Part shown: piece after piece, positions 8,990-17,941 of the stretch
Layout of the letters: every line of letters starts with the position of its first letter
Position numbering within the stretch: position 1 is the first letter of the stretch
DNA from: Pseudoalteromonas sp. '520P1 No. 423'
Lineage (GTDB): Bacteria; Pseudomonadota; Gammaproteobacteria; Enterobacterales; Alteromonadaceae
Assembly (NCBI RefSeq): GCF_001269985.1
Contig: NZ_BBZB01000001.1
Span: forward strand, 806,001-870,000
DNA: 64,000 nt
Direction of reading: 5' to 3'
The notes under the pieces: model-generated
Seen by the model: the letters and a program-made list of their open reading frames with translations, nothing else
What the model was told of the DNA's origin: nothing
The model's database searches: none
Program-made: the position numbers and the translations under genes

Positions 8990-9197
8990 ATGCAGCTCTT
9001 TTTATTTGTTTTGATTGTTATAGCTGTGTAATGATTAAAGATCAAGCGAATTATTTATGAGGCTAAATTGTTTAGATTAAGCATTGTACAATGCCATAAA
9101 AACAATTTTTGTACTAAAAATTACAATTGTTCATTAATTATTCAGATTGGCAGTGTAAAATACAGCTATCAAATTAAATTAATGGGGAGCGGTTAAT

Positions 9198-9613
9198 ATG
9201 CAAATTCAACCATCAAATCATTATGCTCAAGTTGGGCAAAGTAGTACACCTAAAATGGAACAGGCTCAAGTTCAGGCCCTGCAGTAAATGAAGTATCTTC
9301 TACGGTTGTACAATTGTCTTCACAAGCTCAGGCTTTATCTGCTGCAGATAGACCAAGTATTCCTGAAAATCCTACATTACCTAATGATGGTCAATATATT
9401 GAAGCTAAAAAATCAATTGCTAAATATAATACATATCAAAATTTAACAGATGATTCGTTGTCAGCAAAAGAAGCATATGTTGTAAAAAATAATGATGAAG
9501 TTCGTCAAGCAGTCGTCGCTAAAGAAGCAATGGAGCAGCAAGCTAAATTATTAGCTGTGTACGCTAATGCAAATGATGAAGATCAAACAATTCCCATTGA
9601 TTACACTGTTTAG
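9198..9613 (+). pseudogene. Small hypothetical gene split by a one-base frameshift
   Basis: An ATG at 9198 with a strong ribosome site (GGGGAGCGG) opens a frame that stops at 9285. The next frame, from just after the CCC run at 9277-9279, continues in the same low-complexity, Gln/Ala/Ser/Val-rich style to 9613 (AVNEVSSTVVQLSSQAQAL...). Adding one C to the run joins the two into one protein of about 139 residues. A TTG at 9314 could start only the second part, but it has no ribosome site. No domain is recognised. Either a real loss-of-function mutation or a base-call error in a homopolymer. A clean terminator follows. Confidence 0.65.
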
Positions 9614-9625
9614 TATCTAATTAAG

Positions 9626-9650
9626 AACCGCCCATTTTGGCGGTTTTTTT
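9626..9650 (+). terminator. Rho-independent terminator
   Basis: Stem AACCGCC (9626-9632) pairs with GGCGGTT (9639-9645), followed by a run of T. Confidence 0.9.
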
Positions 9651-9838
9651 GTTTCAGTCCTTTTTTATTCTATTATTTCAAAAAACCACTTATCACCGCA
9701 ATTTACCTTTAATCACTTTCTTGTATGTTTTTTAAGCCTATTTATTTAGCATAGCGCCAGTAAAATAAATTAATTTACAATTTTATAACAAGCGATATAA
9801 CTAAAACAAAACTAACAAGTGCTTAAGAGAGAGTGAAT

Positions 9839-10729
9839 ATGTTAACTATTAATGGATTATCAAAAACATACGATAATGGTGTTAAAGCTTTAGATGACGT
9901 TAATTTAGAGATACCAAAAGGTATGTTTGGTTTATTAGGTCCAAATGGAGCGGGTAAATCATCTTTAATGAGAACTATCGCAACATTACAGCAAGCTGAT
10001 AAAGGTTCGATTAACTTTGATGGCATAGATGTATTTGCTGATCCTCAAGCACTGCGCCAAAGGTTAGGCTACTTACCACAAGACTTTGGTGTTTATCCAC
10101 GTATTAGCGCTTATGAATTATTAGATCATATGGCGATTTTAAAAGGCATTAAAAATAAAGGCGAAAGAAAAGAAGCGGTTGAAGGTTTATTAGCGCATAC
10201 CAATTTATATCAGCATCGTAAAAATGCGGTTAGTGGTTTTTCTGGCGGTATGCGTCAGCGTTTTGGTATCGCTCAGGCTTTATTAGGTGATCCTGATTTA
10301 TTAATTGTTGATGAACCAACAGCAGGTTTAGACCCTGAAGAACGTAATCGTTTCCATAACTTGTTAGTGAGCTTGGGTGAACAAAAAGCCATTATTTTAT
10401 CAACACATATAGTAGAAGATGTATCTGAGCTTTGTCCTAACATGGCAGTATTAGCCTCAGGTAAAATTGTGCTGCAAGGTAATCCAATTGATTTAACAGA
10501 TACATTAAATGGTCAAATTTGGCGTAAATCAGTAAGCCAAGCTGAATCGGTTGAAATAGAAAAAAATATGCCTGTGATCTCTAAGCGGTTATTTGCAGGT
10601 CAAACAATTGTTCATATCCTAGCGCAAAATGCACCTGAAGGGTTTGAAAGTGCACCTGCTAATTTAGAAGATGTGTATTTTTCTACTTTGCATTCACATC
10701 GTAATACTAATCAAACTAAAGCTGCTTAG
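9839..10729 (+). CDS. ABC transporter ATP-binding protein
   Basis: A 296-residue ABC ATPase with Walker A GPNGAGKSS (about 34-42), signature FSGGMRQR, Walker B LLIVDEPTAGLDP and the switch His in LSTHIVED. The ABC-2/CcmA-type arrangement plus a C-terminal extension of about 80 residues is typical of export-type systems. A GTG at 9833 is in frame, but the GAGAG ribosome site is correctly spaced for the ATG at 9839. It lies 9 bp before the large permease-peptidase gene and clearly works with it. The transported substrate is not evident. Confidence 0.92.
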   Translation: MLTINGLSKTYDNGVKALDDVNLEIPKGMFGLLGPNGAGKSSLMRTIATLQQADKGSINFDGIDVFADPQALRQRLGYLPQDFGVYPRISAYELLDHMAILKGIKNKGERKEAVEGLLAHTNLYQHRKNAVSGFSGGMRQRFGIAQALLGDPDLLIVDEPTAGLDPEERNRFHNLLVSLGEQKAIILSTHIVEDVSELCPNMAVLASGKIVLQGNPIDLTDTLNGQIWRKSVSQAESVEIEKNMPVISKRLFAGQTIVHILAQNAPEGFESAPANLEDVYFSTLHSHRNTNQTKAA

Positions 10730-10738
10730 GAGTCTATT

Positions 10739-13700
10739 ATGTTAGCTAAAATGTTTATCTTTGAATGGCGCTACTTTGTTAGGCAGCCATCTTTTTATGT
10801 GACCAGTTTGATTTTCTTTTTACTCACTTTTTTTGCCACGGTTAGTGAAAATGTACAAATCGGTGGTGGTGGTAACGTATTATATAACGGACCATTCTCT
10901 ATCGCGCAAACACTATTAATTATGGGCATATTTGCGATGTTTTTAGTGGTGAATTTTGTTGCTAGTACTGCAACTCGTAATGATACTAGCCGCATGTCAG
11001 AACTACTTTATAGTAAACCGATTAACCCTTTAAGTTACCAATTAGGACGTTTTTTAGGGTCTTTTGCTGTTGTAGCGACTGTATTTTTATTTGTTCCTTT
11101 AGGTATTTTATTAGGTACTTTAATCGGAGGTATGACTGGTTGGGTTGATCCAGAGCGTTTAGGAACAACAGATTTAACACACTACATTACTTCTTACTTT
11201 TACCTGTCTTTACCTACTTTGTTAGTTTTATCTTGTTTCTTTTATGCTGTTGCGATTCGTTTTAGATCTATGATGGCGGTATATTTATCGGCTGTAGCCT
11301 TGTTTATTTTATATATCATTGCAGGTCAGTTTGCTTCTGAGCCTGAGTACCGTACTTTGGCTGCTTTATTAGACCCATTTGCCTCAAATACTTTTCGTGA
11401 AGTAACACGTTATTGGACTATGTTTGATAAAAATAACTCTGGTATCGAAATGACAGGCATATTGTTACAAAACCGTATGATTTGGCTGGTTGTTGCGGCA
11501 TTTATCATGGTGTTTTTTGGTGGTTTTAGCAGTAAAGTGCGTTTATCTAAAGTTAAAACAGCTAAAAAATCTAAAAAAGAAAAGGAAACTGATTTCAGTC
11601 ATTTATTAAATAATAATATCCTTTTTAAAAGCGCGGGAATTCAAACGCTAGCGCATTTAATTATGCGTACTAAATTTGAAATAAAGCAGGTTATTTTTAG
11701 TGCGCCTTTTATGGTTTTAAGCGTATTAACAATCTTTTTATTAGTTGCTCCTTTAGTTGACCCTCAGGGGATGTTTGGCACACCTAATTGGCCTTTAACT
11801 CAAGCTATGGTGAGTATAATTATTAACTCAACAAGTTTATTGATGATGATTATTTTAGCCTATTATAGTGCTGAAATAGTATGGCGTGAACGTAGTTCAG
11901 GTATGGGAGATATTGTTGACTCAATGCCTGTTCATAATATCACTTTTTGGTTATCAAAAATGATTGCGATCAGCCTAATTTTAGTTGTGCTATTTGTATT
12001 TGGTACAGGTGTCACTTTACTGAATCAAATGTTCAATGGTTATAGTAACTTTGAATTATCTCAATATGCGATTCGTTTAGGTTATGTGAATTTAGTGCCA
12101 TGGATCATGGTAGCTGTGATGGCGTTCTTTTTACAAGTGATTAGTCCTAATAAGTATATCGGCATGATGTTATTTGTACTGTATATCATCAGCACAATTG
12201 TATTAAGTAACTTTGGTTTTAGTCATAACATGTTCCAATTCTCAGGTTCACCACAAGTACTTTATTCTGATATTAATGGTTACGGTCAATTTTTAACAAG
12301 TCATTCTTGGTATATGCTGTATTGGGGTGGCGTTACAATTATATTAGGAGCTTTAGGTTATGCATTATGGCATAGAGGGCCAGCACAACCATTAAAAGTT
12401 AGAATCAAAAATGTAGGGTATTACTTAGGTTTACCAGGTAAAACGGCAATTGCGGCAGGACTTGTTATTTCGATCTGTGCAGGGAGTTACATTCACTATA
12501 ATACGCGAGTATTAAATGAATTTGTGATCCAAGATGATAGAGAAGCATTACAGGCTGAATATGAGAAAGAATATGTGGCATTTATTAATGCTGAAATTCC
12601 GACAATTACTAAAACAAAAGCCATTATTGATATTTACCCTGAGCAACTGAAGGTAATTGCGCAAGCAGATATCATCATAAAAAACACATCAAATAAAGCC
12701 ATATCTAAGTTTTTAGTTTCTAGACCAAGTGCCAATACACAGCAATGGAATGTTGAAATTACAGGCGGCATTATGGGTGAACATAATGATAAATTTAATA
12801 CTGCTTGGTTTAATTTCGAACCTGCGTTACAGCCTGGAGAGGAGCGTAACGGTAAATTAACAGCTGTGCGTGAAAGACGCGGTTTTACAGATGGAAATTC
12901 CGATGTTAATTTAGTTGAAAATGGTACTTTCTTAAATAACTTTGAGATTTTCCCTAACTTTGGTTATGTGCCAAGTTATCAATTAACTGATCGTCATAAA
13001 CGTCGTCAACATGATTTAGAGCCATTAAAACGCGCAAATAAGCTGGAAGATGAAGATTTTCATAATGAAAGTTTTTTTGGGAAAGGTGTTGGTTTTATAG
13101 ACTTTGAAGCGATTGTAACCACTTCTGAAGATCAGTTTGCTATTGCACCAGGTTATTTACAAAGCGAAACTGTGACTAATGGCCGTCGTACTTTTCATTA
13201 TAAAATGGATGCGCCTATAGTTAACTTTTATTCCGTAATGTCAGCTAAGTTAGCGCAGAAAAAAGAGCAATACAAAGGCATAAATATAGAAGTGTATTAC
13301 CATGAAAATCATCATATGAATGTAGATCGTATGATTGAATCAGTACGAGATTCAATTGACTACTTTACTGCTAATTTTGGTGAATACCAACATAAACAAA
13401 TGCGTATTATAGAGTTTCCTGGTTATCGTTCATTTGCACAAAGTTTTGCTAATACTGTGCCTTACTCAGAACAAATTGGTTTTATTACTGATTTAAGAGA
13501 CCCTGAAAATATCGACCCTGTATATTATGTTACGGCGCATGAAGTGGCTCACCAATGGTGGGGACATCAAGTCGGCGCAGCTAATGTACAAGGCAGTGCA
13601 ATCATCTCGGAAAGCTTATCGCAATACTCAGCATTAATGATTATGGAGAAAAAATATGGTCCAGAAAAAATTCGTAAATTCTTAAAATATGAATTAGATC

Positions 13701-14323
13701 GTTATTTACGAGGTCGTAGTGTGGAGTTTTTAGAAGAAATGCCATTATTACGAAGTGAGAATCAGCAATATATTCATTATCGTAAAGGTTCAGTTGTAAT
13801 GATGTCATTGAAAGATCGTTTAGGTGAAGCAAGATTAAATGAAGCTTTACAGGCATTCTTAAATGAATTTAAGTATCAAAGTACACCTTATCCAACAACG
13901 CTCGACTTAATGGCGTTTATTACACAGGATGCAAATGATCAAGAAAAAGCATTTGTGAGTAACTTGTTTGAACATATCAGTTTATATGACTTAAAAACAA
14001 CGGACGTAAAAGTTACACAAGTTGAAGACCAAGAAAACTTATTTGATATTACTTTAACAATAGAAGCAGCCTTAAATCGTGCAGATGGTCAAGGTCAAGA
14101 AACACCCGTTGAGTTTACCGATTTAGTTGATATTGGCTTATTTAGTGATGATCCAGAAAACTTAGGTGCTGATGATTTTGTGATGTATTTACAAAAGCAT
14201 GAAATAAAATCGGGCACGAATGAAATTAAGTTGCAGGTAAAAGGTAAACCTAAATTCGCGGGTGTTGACCCATTTGTGAAGTTGGTTGATAAAGACGGTG
14301 CAGATAATATTTACCGTTTATAG
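10739..14323 (+). CDS. ABC-2 permease fused to an M1-family metallopeptidase
   Basis: A 1194-residue protein. The N-terminal half holds two ABC-2-type membrane blocks (roughly residues 15-265 and 310-600, each with about six hydrophobic segments) joined by a Lys-rich linker. From about residue 620 to the end it is an extracytoplasmic M1 (gluzincin) peptidase domain. The zinc site is HEVAHQWWGHQ (near 934), with the downstream Glu in SESLSQYSAL (near 956). The classic GxMEN exopeptidase motif is not obvious, so aminopeptidase specificity is uncertain. With the upstream ATPase it forms a membrane exporter or peptidase complex whose substrate is unknown; fusions of this kind recur in Gammaproteobacteria and Bacteroidetes. 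Confidence 0.9.
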   Translation: MLAKMFIFEWRYFVRQPSFYVTSLIFFLLTFFATVSENVQIGGGGNVLYNGPFSIAQTLLIMGIFAMFLVVNFVASTATRNDTSRMSELLYSKPINPLSYQLGRFLGSFAVVATVFLFVPLGILLGTLIGGMTGWVDPERLGTTDLTHYITSYFYLSLPTLLVLSCFFYAVAIRFRSMMAVYLSAVALFILYIIAGQFASEPEYRTLAALLDPFASNTFREVTRYWTMFDKNNSGIEMTGILLQNRMIWLVVAAFIMVFFGGFSSKVRLSKVKTAKKSKKEKETDFSHLLNNNILFKSAGIQTLAHLIMRTKFEIKQVIFSAPFMVLSVLTIFLLVAPLVDPQGMFGTPNWPLTQAMVSIIINSTSLLMMIILAYYSAEIVWRERSSGMGDIVDSMPVHNITFWLSKMIAISLILVVLFVFGTGVTLLNQMFNGYSNFELSQYAIRLGYVNLVPWIMVAVMAFFLQVISPNKYIGMMLFVLYIISTIVLSNFGFSHNMFQFSGSPQVLYSDINGYGQFLTSHSWYMLYWGGVTIILGALGYALWHRGPAQPLKVRIKNVGYYLGLPGKTAIAAGLVISICAGSYIHYNTRVLNEFVIQDDREALQAEYEKEYVAFINAEIPTITKTKAIIDIYPEQLKVIAQADIIIKNTSNKAISKFLVSRPSANTQQWNVEITGGIMGEHNDKFNTAWFNFEPALQPGEERNGKLTAVRERRGFTDGNSDVNLVENGTFLNNFEIFPNFGYVPSYQLTDRHKRRQHDLEPLKRANKLEDEDFHNESFFGKGVGFIDFEAIVTTSEDQFAIAPGYLQSETVTNGRRTFHYKMDAPIVNFYSVMSAKLAQKKEQYKGINIEVYYHENHHMNVDRMIESVRDSIDYFTANFGEYQHKQMRIIEFPGYRSFAQSFANTVPYSEQIGFITDLRDPENIDPVYYVTAHEVAHQWWGHQVGAANVQGSAIISESLSQYSALMIMEKKYGPEKIRKFLKYELDRYLRGRSVEFLEEMPLLRSENQQYIHYRKGSVVMMSLKDRLGEARLNEALQAFLNEFKYQSTPYPTTLDLMAFITQDANDQEKAFVSNLFEHISLYDLKTTDVKVTQVEDQENLFDITLTIEAALNRADGQGQETPVEFTDLVDIGLFSDDPENLGADDFVMYLQKHEIKSGTNEIKLQVKGKPKFAGVDPFVKLVDKDGADNIYRL

Positions 14324-14486
14324 ATGTAACCTACTAGGCCTCTTAAACTACTTTTAGAGGTCTAACTTTGGGAGTTAGCTGTTAAATTTGTTACTGATAC
14401 GTAAATAGGAACTGTTTATTTGAGTAATCGTTGCATTTGTTTACATTGGAGCTTTATTTCTCTGGAGCCCTTTGTTACAGTGCGCG

Positions 14487-14600
14487 CCGTCTTCATGTAT
14501 GAAGACATCCTGTTGATGATGCATTCTTAGGGATGCACCGTATTAATAGCTTCTCCCCAGATTGCTATACCCGGCTTACTAGATAAGCCGGTCTTTTTTC
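14487..14600 (+). ncRNA. Candidate sRNA at the spf (Spot 42) position next to engB
   Basis: No reading frame is plausible here. The stretch shows three successive hairpins: GTCTTCA/TGAAGAC (14489-14506), TGCAT/ATGCA (about 14520-14536), and a GC-rich terminator CCGGCTTA/TAAGCCGG followed by TCTTTTTTC. Between them lies a single-stranded C-rich patch (TCTCCCC), the kind of seed used by Hfq-dependent RNAs. It sits immediately beyond the 3' end of engB in opposite orientation, exactly where enterobacteria and vibrios carry spf and pseudomonads carry ErsA. The primary sequence is not recognisably Spot 42. The 5' end is estimated. Confidence 0.5.
14571..14600 (+). terminator. Rho-independent terminator of the sRNA candidate
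   Basis: CCGGCTTA (14571-14578) pairs with TAAGCCGG (14584-14591), followed by TCTTTTTTC. Confidence 0.88.
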
Positions 14601-14613
14601 TTCTGGCTAAAAC

Positions 14614-15246
14614 TTACTTTTCAGCAGGCTTTTCATGAATGATTTCGCCTAAATACCAATCATCAAGTTTTTTACCTAATTCAGGTAATCCTGTGCCTTT
14701 TAGAGAAGAAAAAGCATGCACTGTAATATCCGCATTTAAACTTGCTAGTGTTTTACGTACTTTTAATACTTCACTTTTACGAGGACCTTGCTTTAATTTA
14801 TCCGCTTTAGTTAATAGCGCTAAAATAGGGATTTCGCTATCCACAGCCCAGGTAATTAAATCCATATCCAATTCTTTTAGTGGATGACGAATATCCATTA
14901 AAATAACGATACCTTTTAAGCTATCTCTATTTTGTAAATATTGGCCTAAAGATTTTTGCCATTTTTTCTTCATTTCAATCGGTACTTTGGCATAACCGTA
15001 ACCAGGTAAATCGATTAAACGTTTATTGTCAGTTAAATCAAATGAGTTTATTAACTGAGTACGACCAGGTGTTTTACTGGTTCTTGCAAGTTTTTGGTCT
15101 GTTAATGTATTTAACGCACTTGATTTACCAGCATTTGAACGTCCAGCAAAAGCAACCTCAATACCTGTATCAGGTGGGAGTTTAGAAAGATCTGGTGCAC
15201 TGGTGGTGAAAGTGGCTGCGCTGTATTTTATACGAGATTTAAGCAC
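14614..15246 (-). CDS. engB: Ribosome-biogenesis GTPase EngB (YihA/YsxC)
   Basis: A 210-residue GTPase of the TrmE-Era-EngA-YihA class, needed for 50S subunit assembly. The G motifs are visible: G1 [10 protein letters not shown]3 DLPGYG, G4 TKAD, with the switch region [15 protein letters not shown]-initiated frame reaches 15267, but the sequence AAGGAG lies ideally spaced before a GTG at 15246, and starting there gives the standard family length and the N-terminus [13 protein letters not shown]. It faces away from the cytochrome c4 gene, as often seen in Alteromonadales. Confidence 0.95.
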   Translation of the reverse strand: MLKSRIKYSAATFTTSAPDLSKLPPDTGIEVAFAGRSNAGKSSALNTLTDQKLARTSKTPGRTQLINSFDLTDNKRLIDLPGYGYAKVPIEMKKKWQKSLGQYLQNRDSLKGIVILMDIRHPLKELDMDLITWAVDSEIPILALLTKADKLKQGPRKSEVLKVRKTLASLNADITVHAFSSLKGTGLPELGKKLDDWYLGEIIHEKPAEK

Positions 15247-15469
15247 TGTGGCTCCTTTATGATACAAGGTTAAGCTAAGCTCGTTATTTTATACCAAGAT
15301 GGCACTAATGTTGAGTTTAGTTATCATTTATCCATTTTTATTATCTTTTTATTGATTTTACAGGGTTAAAAACTGTCAGAATACATAATATGGTGTAGAA
15401 TAGTTTACTTATTATAGGTGGCTTTATACCCACATTGTAGTTTACAGGGTCGGAAACAGAGAATTCAGC

Positions 15470-16102
15470 ATGAAAAAAATAGCTCTAACTTTAACTATGT
15501 TGTTTGGTGCATTGGCTGCAAACAACGCAACAGCATTTGATGGCGATGCAACTGCTGGTAAAGCGAAGTCTGCAACATGTGCCGCATGTCACGGCGCCGA
15601 TGGCAACGCACCAGTTAATATTTATCCAAAATTAGCCGGGCAAAGCGCAGAATATTTATATAAACAACTTAAAGATTTAAAGTTGGGTATGACTTCTGGC
15701 GGTAGCGAAGGTCGTATGGATCCAGTAATGAGTGCTATGGCGATGGCACTTACTGATCAAGATATGAAAGACTTAGCTGCATACTATGCAACTCTTAATA
15801 TGAGTGAAGGCACAACACCAGAAGAGGTTGTTGAAGCGGGTACTCGATTATATAAAGCAGGCGATGCAGAACGTGGTATTCCTGCATGTTCAGCTTGTCA
15901 TGGTCCAAGAGGCAACGGTACTTCACTAGCTGGATTCCCGAAAATCTCTTTCCAGCACCCTGAGTATATTAAAGCACAACTTGAAAAGTTCCGTAGCGGT
16001 GCACGTAATAACGACCAAAATGGTATGATGGTTGATATCTCAAAAAAATTAACTGATAAAGATATAGACATTTTATCAAAATATTTAGGCGGTCTTCATT
16101 AG
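15470..16102 (+). CDS. Cytochrome c4 (dihaem periplasmic cytochrome)
   Basis: A 210-residue protein with a Sec signal (cleavage near ATA-FDGDA) and two class I c-type haem sites, CAACH (about residues 37-41) and CSACH (about 140), the pattern of dihaem cytochrome c4. Axial methionines lie in the MDPVMSAMA and NGMMVDIS regions. It carries electrons in the periplasm, usually to cbb3 or aa3 oxidases. The neighbourhood (engB on one side) is conserved in related marine bacteria. An intrinsic terminator follows the stop directly. Confidence 0.93.
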   Translation: MKKIALTLTMLFGALAANNATAFDGDATAGKAKSATCAACHGADGNAPVNIYPKLAGQSAEYLYKQLKDLKLGMTSGGSEGRMDPVMSAMAMALTDQDMKDLAAYYATLNMSEGTTPEEVVEAGTRLYKAGDAERGIPACSACHGPRGNGTSLAGFPKISFQHPEYIKAQLEKFRSGARNNDQNGMMVDISKKLTDKDIDILSKYLGGLH

Positions 16103-16120
16103 GCGCTAGTACTAAATATT

Positions 16121-16148
16121 AAAAAAAGCAGCTTAAGCTGCTTTTTTT
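16121..16148 (+). terminator. Terminator of the cytochrome c4 gene
   Basis: AGCAGC/GCTGCT stem (16127-16142) flanked by A7 and T7, so it could work in both directions. Confidence 0.9.
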
Positions 16149-16232
16149 ATGCCTATTTTTTAACATTTAAATGTCAATTAGTTGATGAATTAAGCTTAAA
16201 GTCTAGTTGTTAATAGTATGCTGTAGGAAATA

Positions 16233-16249
16233 TCTCACATTTAATGTGA
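16233..16249. repeat. Short palindrome upstream of the repeat-bearing RNA locus
   Basis: CTCACAT-TTA-ATGTGAG, a 7-bp inverted repeat with a 3-nt spacer, sits just upstream of the GacA-like box. It could be an operator; no regulator is identified. Confidence 0.4.
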
Positions 16250-16268
16250 GTTATCTGCCGTAAAAAGC

Positions 16269-16286
16269 TGTAAGTTAATTCTTATT
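16269..16286 (+). promoter_or_regulatory. GacA/UvrY-like upstream activating box
   Basis: The sequence TGTAAG-TTAATT-CTTATT matches the conserved 18-bp palindrome TGTAAG-N6-CTTACA in ten of twelve fixed positions with the correct 6-nt spacer. In pseudomonads and enterobacteria such boxes, 100-200 bp upstream of the start, bind the BarA/GacS-controlled regulator that activates CsrB/RsmY-type RNA genes. It lies about 150 bp before the GGA-rich region. Confidence 0.55.
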
Positions 16287-16493
16287 AAAAACTTTTTATT
16301 ATACTTAAGTCTATGTTATTTATAGGTATCGTTATAAACCCGTTAAAATAATTGATTAAATTTGTATAAATTAGTTGTAAAATAATTATTAACCAGTAAA
16401 TTAACCCCTGTCGCAAAAACATAATAAAACAACATGGAAGCAGGTTAATACGGAAAGTTAAGCGATAAGTTAAGTGCGTTATGGGGAAAAGCT

Positions 16494-16949
16494 GAATGAA
16501 TAAATCCATAGAGATTAAAGTTCAGAGTAGAGTAAAAATCTGAATAAATAAATCCAATAAGAGATTAAAGTTCAGAAAAATAATAAAACTGAATAAAGAT
16601 TCCAATAAGAGATGAAAGTTCAGCAGAGTAAAAACTGAATAAAGATTCCAATAAGAGATGAAAGTTCAGCAGAGTAAAAACTGAATAAAGATTCCAATAA
16701 GAGATGAAAGTTCAGCAGAGTAAAAACTGAATAAAGATTCCAATAAGAGATGAAAGTTCAGCAGAGTAAAAACTGAATAAAGATTCCAATAAGAGATGAA
16801 AGTTCAGCAGAGTAAAAACTGAATAAAGATTCCAATAAGAGATGAAAGTTCAGCAGAGTAAAAACTGAATAAAGACTCCAATAAGAGATGAAAGTTCAGA
16901 GAAATAAAATAACTGAATAAATAAATCCACTAAGAGATTAAAGTTCAGA
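16494..16949. repeat. Ten-unit tandem repeat, ~46-bp unit
   Basis: Unit starts (GAAT) lie at 16494, 16542, 16591, 16637, 16683, 16729, 16775, 16821, 16867 and 16915. The central units have a strict 46-bp period and are nearly identical; the outer units are 48-49 bp and diverged, as in an array that grows from its middle. Each unit begins CTGAATAAA and contains AAGTTCAG, so CTGAA/TTCAG can pair into a hairpin with a loop of about 25 nt, the hairpins being separated by an A-rich linker. The period is not a multiple of three, so it is not a protein repeat, and there are no unique spacers, so it is not CRISPR. Confidence 0.95.
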
Positions 16950-17117
16950 TTAAGGACTAAAAATAATAGCGTCAGGATGGCCGGAAATAAAAATAATAAG
17001 AAACTCATGGAAGTTTTATAATAAAAACAATACGGATAGTAAATAAAAATAAGACTGAAGATGTATATCTAAAGGTCGAAGGGAGAAGTGTCCAGGTTAA
17101 ACAGACACTCTAATTAA

Positions 17118-17150
17118 TAGGCAGTAGAGCAATCTACTGCCTTTTTATTT
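17118..17150 (+). terminator. Intrinsic terminator closing the repeat-bearing RNA
   Basis: AGGCAGTAGA and TCTACTGCCT pair around a short loop (GCAA), followed by TTTTATTTTT. It lies about 200 bp before yihI and ends the upstream RNA, not a protein gene. Confidence 0.88.
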
Positions 17151-17353
17151 TTAATTTAATCAAATACCTACCATAAAAAATTTCAATTCCAATTTTAGTA
17201 TTAAAAATTACATCGCTACTATCCCTTCTTCGTAATTTAGATTTTATAAGTCTTAAAATTATTCTATTTAAGGACTATCATGTGATTTTGCTGAAAAAGC
17301 CTGCAATTTAAGATAAAATACAGGTAATTCAGTTTATATTGATCGATAGAGAA

Positions 17354-17941
17354 ATGAGCAGACAAAAAAAATCACGCAAAGGACCTAGTCAAAGCACAGG
17401 TAAAATGCGTTTAAGTAAAGAAAAGTTACAAGAAGAAAGAGCATTAAAGAACTTCCGTCCTAAAAAGCCTAAGGGTAATAAACCGGGAACACGTAATGCG
17501 ATTGATGAAACTGTAAATAGCGGTGTTACAAACCAGAATGTTAAAAAGCCTAAAGGCATGGGTAGTAAAAAACCTATTGATTTAACACCAGGTAACAAGC
17601 CAAGTGTTGTAATTAAGCCTGAGCCTGTAATGAATCGTAATTTAAAACCTGCTGCAGAACTTAAGAAAGCACCTGAAGTGGTACTTGCTCCTGAGCAAGA
17701 ATTAGAGCAGTTAGAAAATGATCAAAGATTATTAGACTTAATCGACCGTCATGAAGCTGGTGAGCTGTTAACTGGTAAAGATGCTAAATACTTTAATACT
17801 AAAGTAGAACGTCATCAGGCGTTATGTGAGTTACTAGGCTTAGATGATGAAGAAGATGAGTTTGATGCACCAGAAGAAAGTAAGATAGATCAGTATTTAT
17901 CAAATGATCTAGCGAATGAATGGATGGATGAGGACGAATAG
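17354..17941 (+). CDS. yihI: YihI-like Der GTPase-activating protein
   Basis: A 195-residue protein with a very basic N-terminal half (MSRQKKSRKG, then RPKKPKGNKPGTRN) and an acidic C-terminus (DDEEDEFD), the YihI arrangement. YihI stimulates the GTPase Der (EngA) and so modulates 50S subunit maturation. The core helix region (LEQLENDQRLLDLIDRHEAG) is the most family-like part. A TTG at 17339 would add five residues, but the ATG at 17354 gives the usual start. The stop overlaps the next gene's GTG by one base (TAGTG), so translation is coupled. Confidence 0.88.
   Translation: MSRQKKSRKGPSQSTGKMRLSKEKLQEERALKNFRPKKPKGNKPGTRNAIDETVNSGVTNQNVKKPKGMGSKKPIDLTPGNKPSVVIKPEPVMNRNLKPAAELKKAPEVVLAPEQELEQLENDQRLLDLIDRHEAGELLTGKDAKYFNTKVERHQALCELLGLDDEEDEFDAPEESKIDQYLSNDLANEWMDEDE

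Larger units (their letters stand above)
16410..17150 (+). ncRNA. Candidate CsrB/CsrC-type (CsrA-sequestering) RNA containing a tandem array
   Basis: This 740-bp stretch has no credible coding frame. It lies between engB/cytochrome c4 and yihI, the location of csrC in E. coli (yihA-csrC-yihI). Nine GGA trinucleotides occur on the plus strand in the roughly 250 nt flanking the central array (for example CATGGAAG, TACGGAAA, GTCAGGATGG, CATGGAAG, TACGGATA), including one CAGGATG that equals the core CsrA-binding motif. It ends in a strong intrinsic terminator whose layout (AGGC...loop GAGCAATC...GCCTTTTT) resembles the csrC terminator as I recall it. A GacA-type box lies upstream. The 46-bp repeats inside contain no plus-strand GGA. 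The 5' end is a guess. Confidence 0.55.

Noticed and set aside
16285..16509. Minus-strand 74-codon frame
   Set aside because: AT-rich, hydrophobic run without ribosome site, inside the putative RNA promoter and first repeat.
16494..16949. CRISPR array
   Set aside because: The whole 46-bp unit repeats; there are no unique spacers and no cas genes.
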